Position numbers and translations under genes: made by a program | Shown: positions 5,444 through 6,612 of the stretch, piece after piece | Layout: each line of letters opens with the position of its first letter | How positions within the stretch are numbered: position 1 is the first letter of the stretch | NCBI GenBank assembly: GCA_028864955.1 | Contig: JAGWLE010000038.1 | Location: 1-6,612 of the forward strand | Direction of reading: 5' to 3' | DNA: 6,612 bases | Origin: Patescibacteria group bacterium | GTDB taxonomy: Bacteria > Patescibacteriota > Minisyncoccia > Phycocordibacterales > PALSA-1337 | Notes under the pieces: model-generated | Told to the model about the DNA's origin: nothing | Database searches by the model: none | Seen by the model: the letters and a program-made list of their open reading frames with translations, nothing else

Positions 5444-5929
5444 ATGACGATACTCGGCATTGATCCCGGATATGACAGGCTGGGCATCGCCGTCATCGAG
5501 AAAACCGCCGCCCCGAAAGAGCGGCTCATTTACTCCGCCTGCTTTCAAACCTCCCCGAAGGATGATATCTATGAACGGCTGATGAGGATCGGTGCGGAAA
5601 TCGTTCGCGTCTGTGAAAAATATCGACCGGACGTGCTGGGCATAGAGAACTTATTCCTGGCCAAGAATCAAAAGACGGCCATGCGGGTTTCTGAAACACG
5701 CGGTATCATCATATATGAAGCCGCCAGGCGGCATATTCCCATATACGAATACTCGCCGATGGAAATCAAGATGTCTGTGACCGGCGACGGCACCAGTGAC
5801 AAATCGCGGATCATCAAGATGGTCAGTCTGCTTATCGAACTGCCTAAAAAAAAGATTATCGATGACGAATACGATGCCTTGGCCGTGGCCTTGACCTGCT
5901 CCGCCAGGCAAAAAAGTAATCCACAGTAG
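5444..5929 (+). CDS. ruvC: Holliday junction resolvase RuvC
   Basis: RuvC is the dimeric RNase H-fold endonuclease that cuts Holliday junctions symmetrically in the RuvABC complex. The 161-residue protein is slightly short but complete. Its four acidic catalytic positions are present: D7 in ILGIDPG, E68 in VLGIENLF, and D141 and D144 in DDEYDALAVALT, which keeps the DxxD spacing. The conserved basic segments FLAKNQKTAMR (71-81) and GDGTSDKSRIIKMV (114-127) match the family. The start ATG lies 2 bp after the yebC stop, so re-initiation or coupling is likely; no Shine-Dalgarno sequence is seen. The ruvB-yebC-ruvC order ties it functionally to the RuvB encoded upstream. Confidence 0.97.
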   Translation: MTILGIDPGYDRLGIAVIEKTAAPKERLIYSACFQTSPKDDIYERLMRIGAEIVRVCEKYRPDVLGIENLFLAKNQKTAMRVSETRGIIIYEAARRHIPIYEYSPMEIKMSVTGDGTSDKSRIIKMVSLLIELPKKKIIDDEYDALAVALTCSARQKSNPQ

Positions 5930-5933
5930 GTTT

Positions 5934-5974
5934 TTGTTGCAACAACTTTTATAGTTTGTTACAAATGTGCACAT
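5934..5974. promoter_or_regulatory. Cluster of palindromes, possible operators
   Basis: Three short palindromes follow the ruvC stop: TTGTTGCAACAA (5934-5945, perfect 12 bp), TTTGT-T-ACAAA (5955-5965) and ATGTGCACAT (5965-5974, perfect 10 bp). The first two share TTGTTRCAA (5934-5942 and 5956-5964), spaced 22 bp, about two helical turns. They lie just upstream of a TATAAT box at 5987, where a transcription factor could act. With such short stems and no T run after the best one, a terminator is unlikely. Confidence 0.35.
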
Positions 5975-5986
5975 ATCATTAGCAGA

Positions 5987-5992
5987 TATAAT
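5987..5992 (+). promoter_or_regulatory. -10 box of the small acidic gene
   Basis: A perfect TATAAT lies 12 nt before the ATG at 6005, which would give a 5' leader of only a few bases. No convincing -35 is present at 16-18 bp; the palindrome ATGTGCACAT (5965-5974) overlaps that position and may stand in for activator or repressor control. Confidence 0.45.
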
Positions 5993-6004
5993 CTTATATC
6001 GCGT

Positions 6005-6265
6005 ATGCCAGTGAAAACCGTCGCGCACCGGAAAACAAAAATTAAAAGTTCTGTTTCAAAGGAGGATGAGAGTGCCGAGATAGTATCCATGACGAAAAAA
6101 AATAAGATGGCTGCCGAGATCGACGAACCGGAGACCATCGGAAATCTAGAGGACAAGAATGACGAAGATCTCGAAATCACCGACGAAGAAAGTGACGAAC
6201 TCGGCCTGGATGACGCCGGCCTGGAAGAGGAGATAGACCCGTTTAACGATAAGTGGGAGGCCTGA
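6005..6265 (+). CDS. Hypothetical small protein, basic head and strongly acidic tail
   Basis: This 86-residue protein is not recognised. Residues 1-19 are basic (K4, R9, K10, K12, K14, K19). From residue 20 on it is dominated by Asp and Glu, with about 27 acidic against 11 basic residues overall, hardly any aromatic residues and no membrane segment or signal peptide. It ends in a distinctive tail, DPFNDKWEA, which may be the conserved part. It looks intrinsically disordered. It has its own TATAAT box and sits between ruvC and a penicillin-binding protein, 26 bp before the latter. The plus-strand reading frame, codon use like its neighbours and the tidy spacing support a real gene. Acidic tails of this kind occur in DNA mimics, RNA polymerase accessory subunits and chaperone-like proteins, but nothing in the sequence chooses among these. 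Confidence 0.7.
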   Translation: MPVKTVAHRKTKIKSSVSKEDESAEIVSMTKKNKMAAEIDEPETIGNLEDKNDEDLEITDEESDELGLDDAGLEEEIDPFNDKWEA

Positions 6266-6273
6266 CGGTTTAG

Positions 6274-6282
6274 TGCTATACT
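6274..6282 (+). promoter_or_regulatory. Extended -10 promoter of the penicillin-binding protein gene
   Basis: TGCTATACT is an extended -10 (TGn plus TATACT, 5 of 6). It sits in the 26-bp gap after the acidic gene and 9 nt before the ATG at 6292, predicting an almost leaderless mRNA. No -35 is evident, as is common for extended -10 promoters. Confidence 0.45.
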
Positions 6283-6291
6283 GGGCTTTGC

Positions 6292-6612
6292 ATGGCGCGT
6301 CACCGGAAATCAAAATTGCGTCATTTGAAGACGCTCATCCTCGTCGGCTTGTCTGTTGTTTTGCTGGCCATCGGCTCGGCGGCGCTCTGGATAGCCACGC
6401 TGCAGATGCCCGATCTCAATTCATTCCAGAATAGGAAAATTGTTGAGTCGACAAAGATCTACGACCGCACCGGCCAGGTGCTCCTTTATGATACCGGCAC
6501 GAACGCCAAGTTGACTGTCGTGCCGCTGTCAGAGATTTCGCCAAATGTCCAACAGGCGACCATCGCCATTGAAGACTCAAGTTTTTACACGAATATCGGC
6601 ATTGATCCGACG
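6292..6612 (+). CDS. Class A penicillin-binding protein, N-terminal fragment (runs off right edge)
   Basis: Class A PBPs are membrane-anchored enzymes that polymerise lipid II (GT51 glycosyltransferase) and cross-link peptidoglycan (transpeptidase). The 107 visible residues show a short basic cytoplasmic head (1-13), one membrane-spanning segment (about 14-36), and then the beginning of the GT51 domain: STKIYDRTGQVLLYD (53-67), PLSEISPNVQQATIAIED (78-95) and SSFYTNIGIDP (96-106). E94 in IAIEDSSFY aligns with the catalytic glutamate of motif 1. The usual His in EDxxFxxHxG is Asn (N101), and the Arg or Lys often found after ED is Ser. The transpeptidase domain lies beyond the edge, so a monofunctional glycosyltransferase cannot be excluded. 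The start ATG at 6292 places the positive residues before the membrane segment and follows an extended -10. Confidence 0.92.
   Translation, partial: MARHRKSKLRHLKTLILVGLSVVLLAIGSAALWIATLQMPDLNSFQNRKIVESTKIYDRTGQVLLYDTGTNAKLTVVPLSEISPNVQQATIAIEDSSFYTNIGIDPT

Noticed and set aside
5930..5950. TTGTTGCAACAA with following CTTTT as a terminator of ruvC
   Set aside because: The usable stem is only about 4 AT-rich base pairs once a loop is allowed, and the T run is short.
6058..6065. Perfect Shine-Dalgarno sequence AAAGGAGG
   Set aside because: It lies inside the small acidic gene. The nearby ATG (6066) and GTG (6072) are out of frame and run into TAG within a few codons, and the next in-frame ATG (6089) is too far away.

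Overview
The window looks like a piece of a bacterial chromosome carrying conserved housekeeping genes, most likely from a candidate-phyla-radiation (Patescibacteria, Parcubacteria-like) genome. The placement is an inference. It rests on trimmed versions of universal proteins (a DNA polymerase I with most of its proofreading domain missing, a YebC lacking its third domain), a solitary type IV pilus-type ATPase, very tight spacing, and no Shine-Dalgarno sequence before any start. TGA serves as a normal stop (tsaE, ruvB and the small acidic gene), which argues against the recoded Gracilibacteria. Base composition is near balanced.

Layout. Positions 1-1846 hold a minus-strand pair: tsaE (tRNA t6A modification ATPase), then polA (DNA polymerase I, running off the left edge), joined by a 4-bp ATGA overlap. 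A 34-bp divergent gap (1847-1880) has a -10-like box for each direction. From 1881 all genes are on the plus strand: a GspE/PilB family ATPase (1881-3554); a 283-bp gap that can fold into a strongly paired, multi-branched RNA; ruvB (3838-4866), yebC (4911-5441) and ruvC (5444-5929); a 75-bp gap with clustered palindromes and a TATAAT box; an unrecognised small acidic protein (6005-6265); and the start of a class A penicillin-binding protein (6292 to the right edge).

How the genes fit together. RuvB (branch-migration motor) and RuvC (Holliday junction resolvase) are two parts of the RuvABC machine; ruvA is not in the window. YebC, a conserved neighbour of ruvC, sits between them and is now linked to translation rather than junction processing. 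PolA is a repair and Okazaki-fragment polymerase, TsaE serves tRNA modification, the PilB-like protein would power pilus assembly, and the PBP builds peptidoglycan.

The most unusual signals are: (1) a candidate structured RNA at 3639-3788 upstream of ruvB, whose three imperfect helix pairs are all G-U only when read on the plus strand; (2) a composite repeat, a 53-bp palindromic element followed by four copies of a heptamer, lying in frame in the polA interdomain linker, with a second heptamer array elsewhere in the same gene; (3) a precise-looking loss of domain 3 in YebC; and (4) -10 boxes placed so close to the ATGs that several mRNAs should be leaderless or nearly so.
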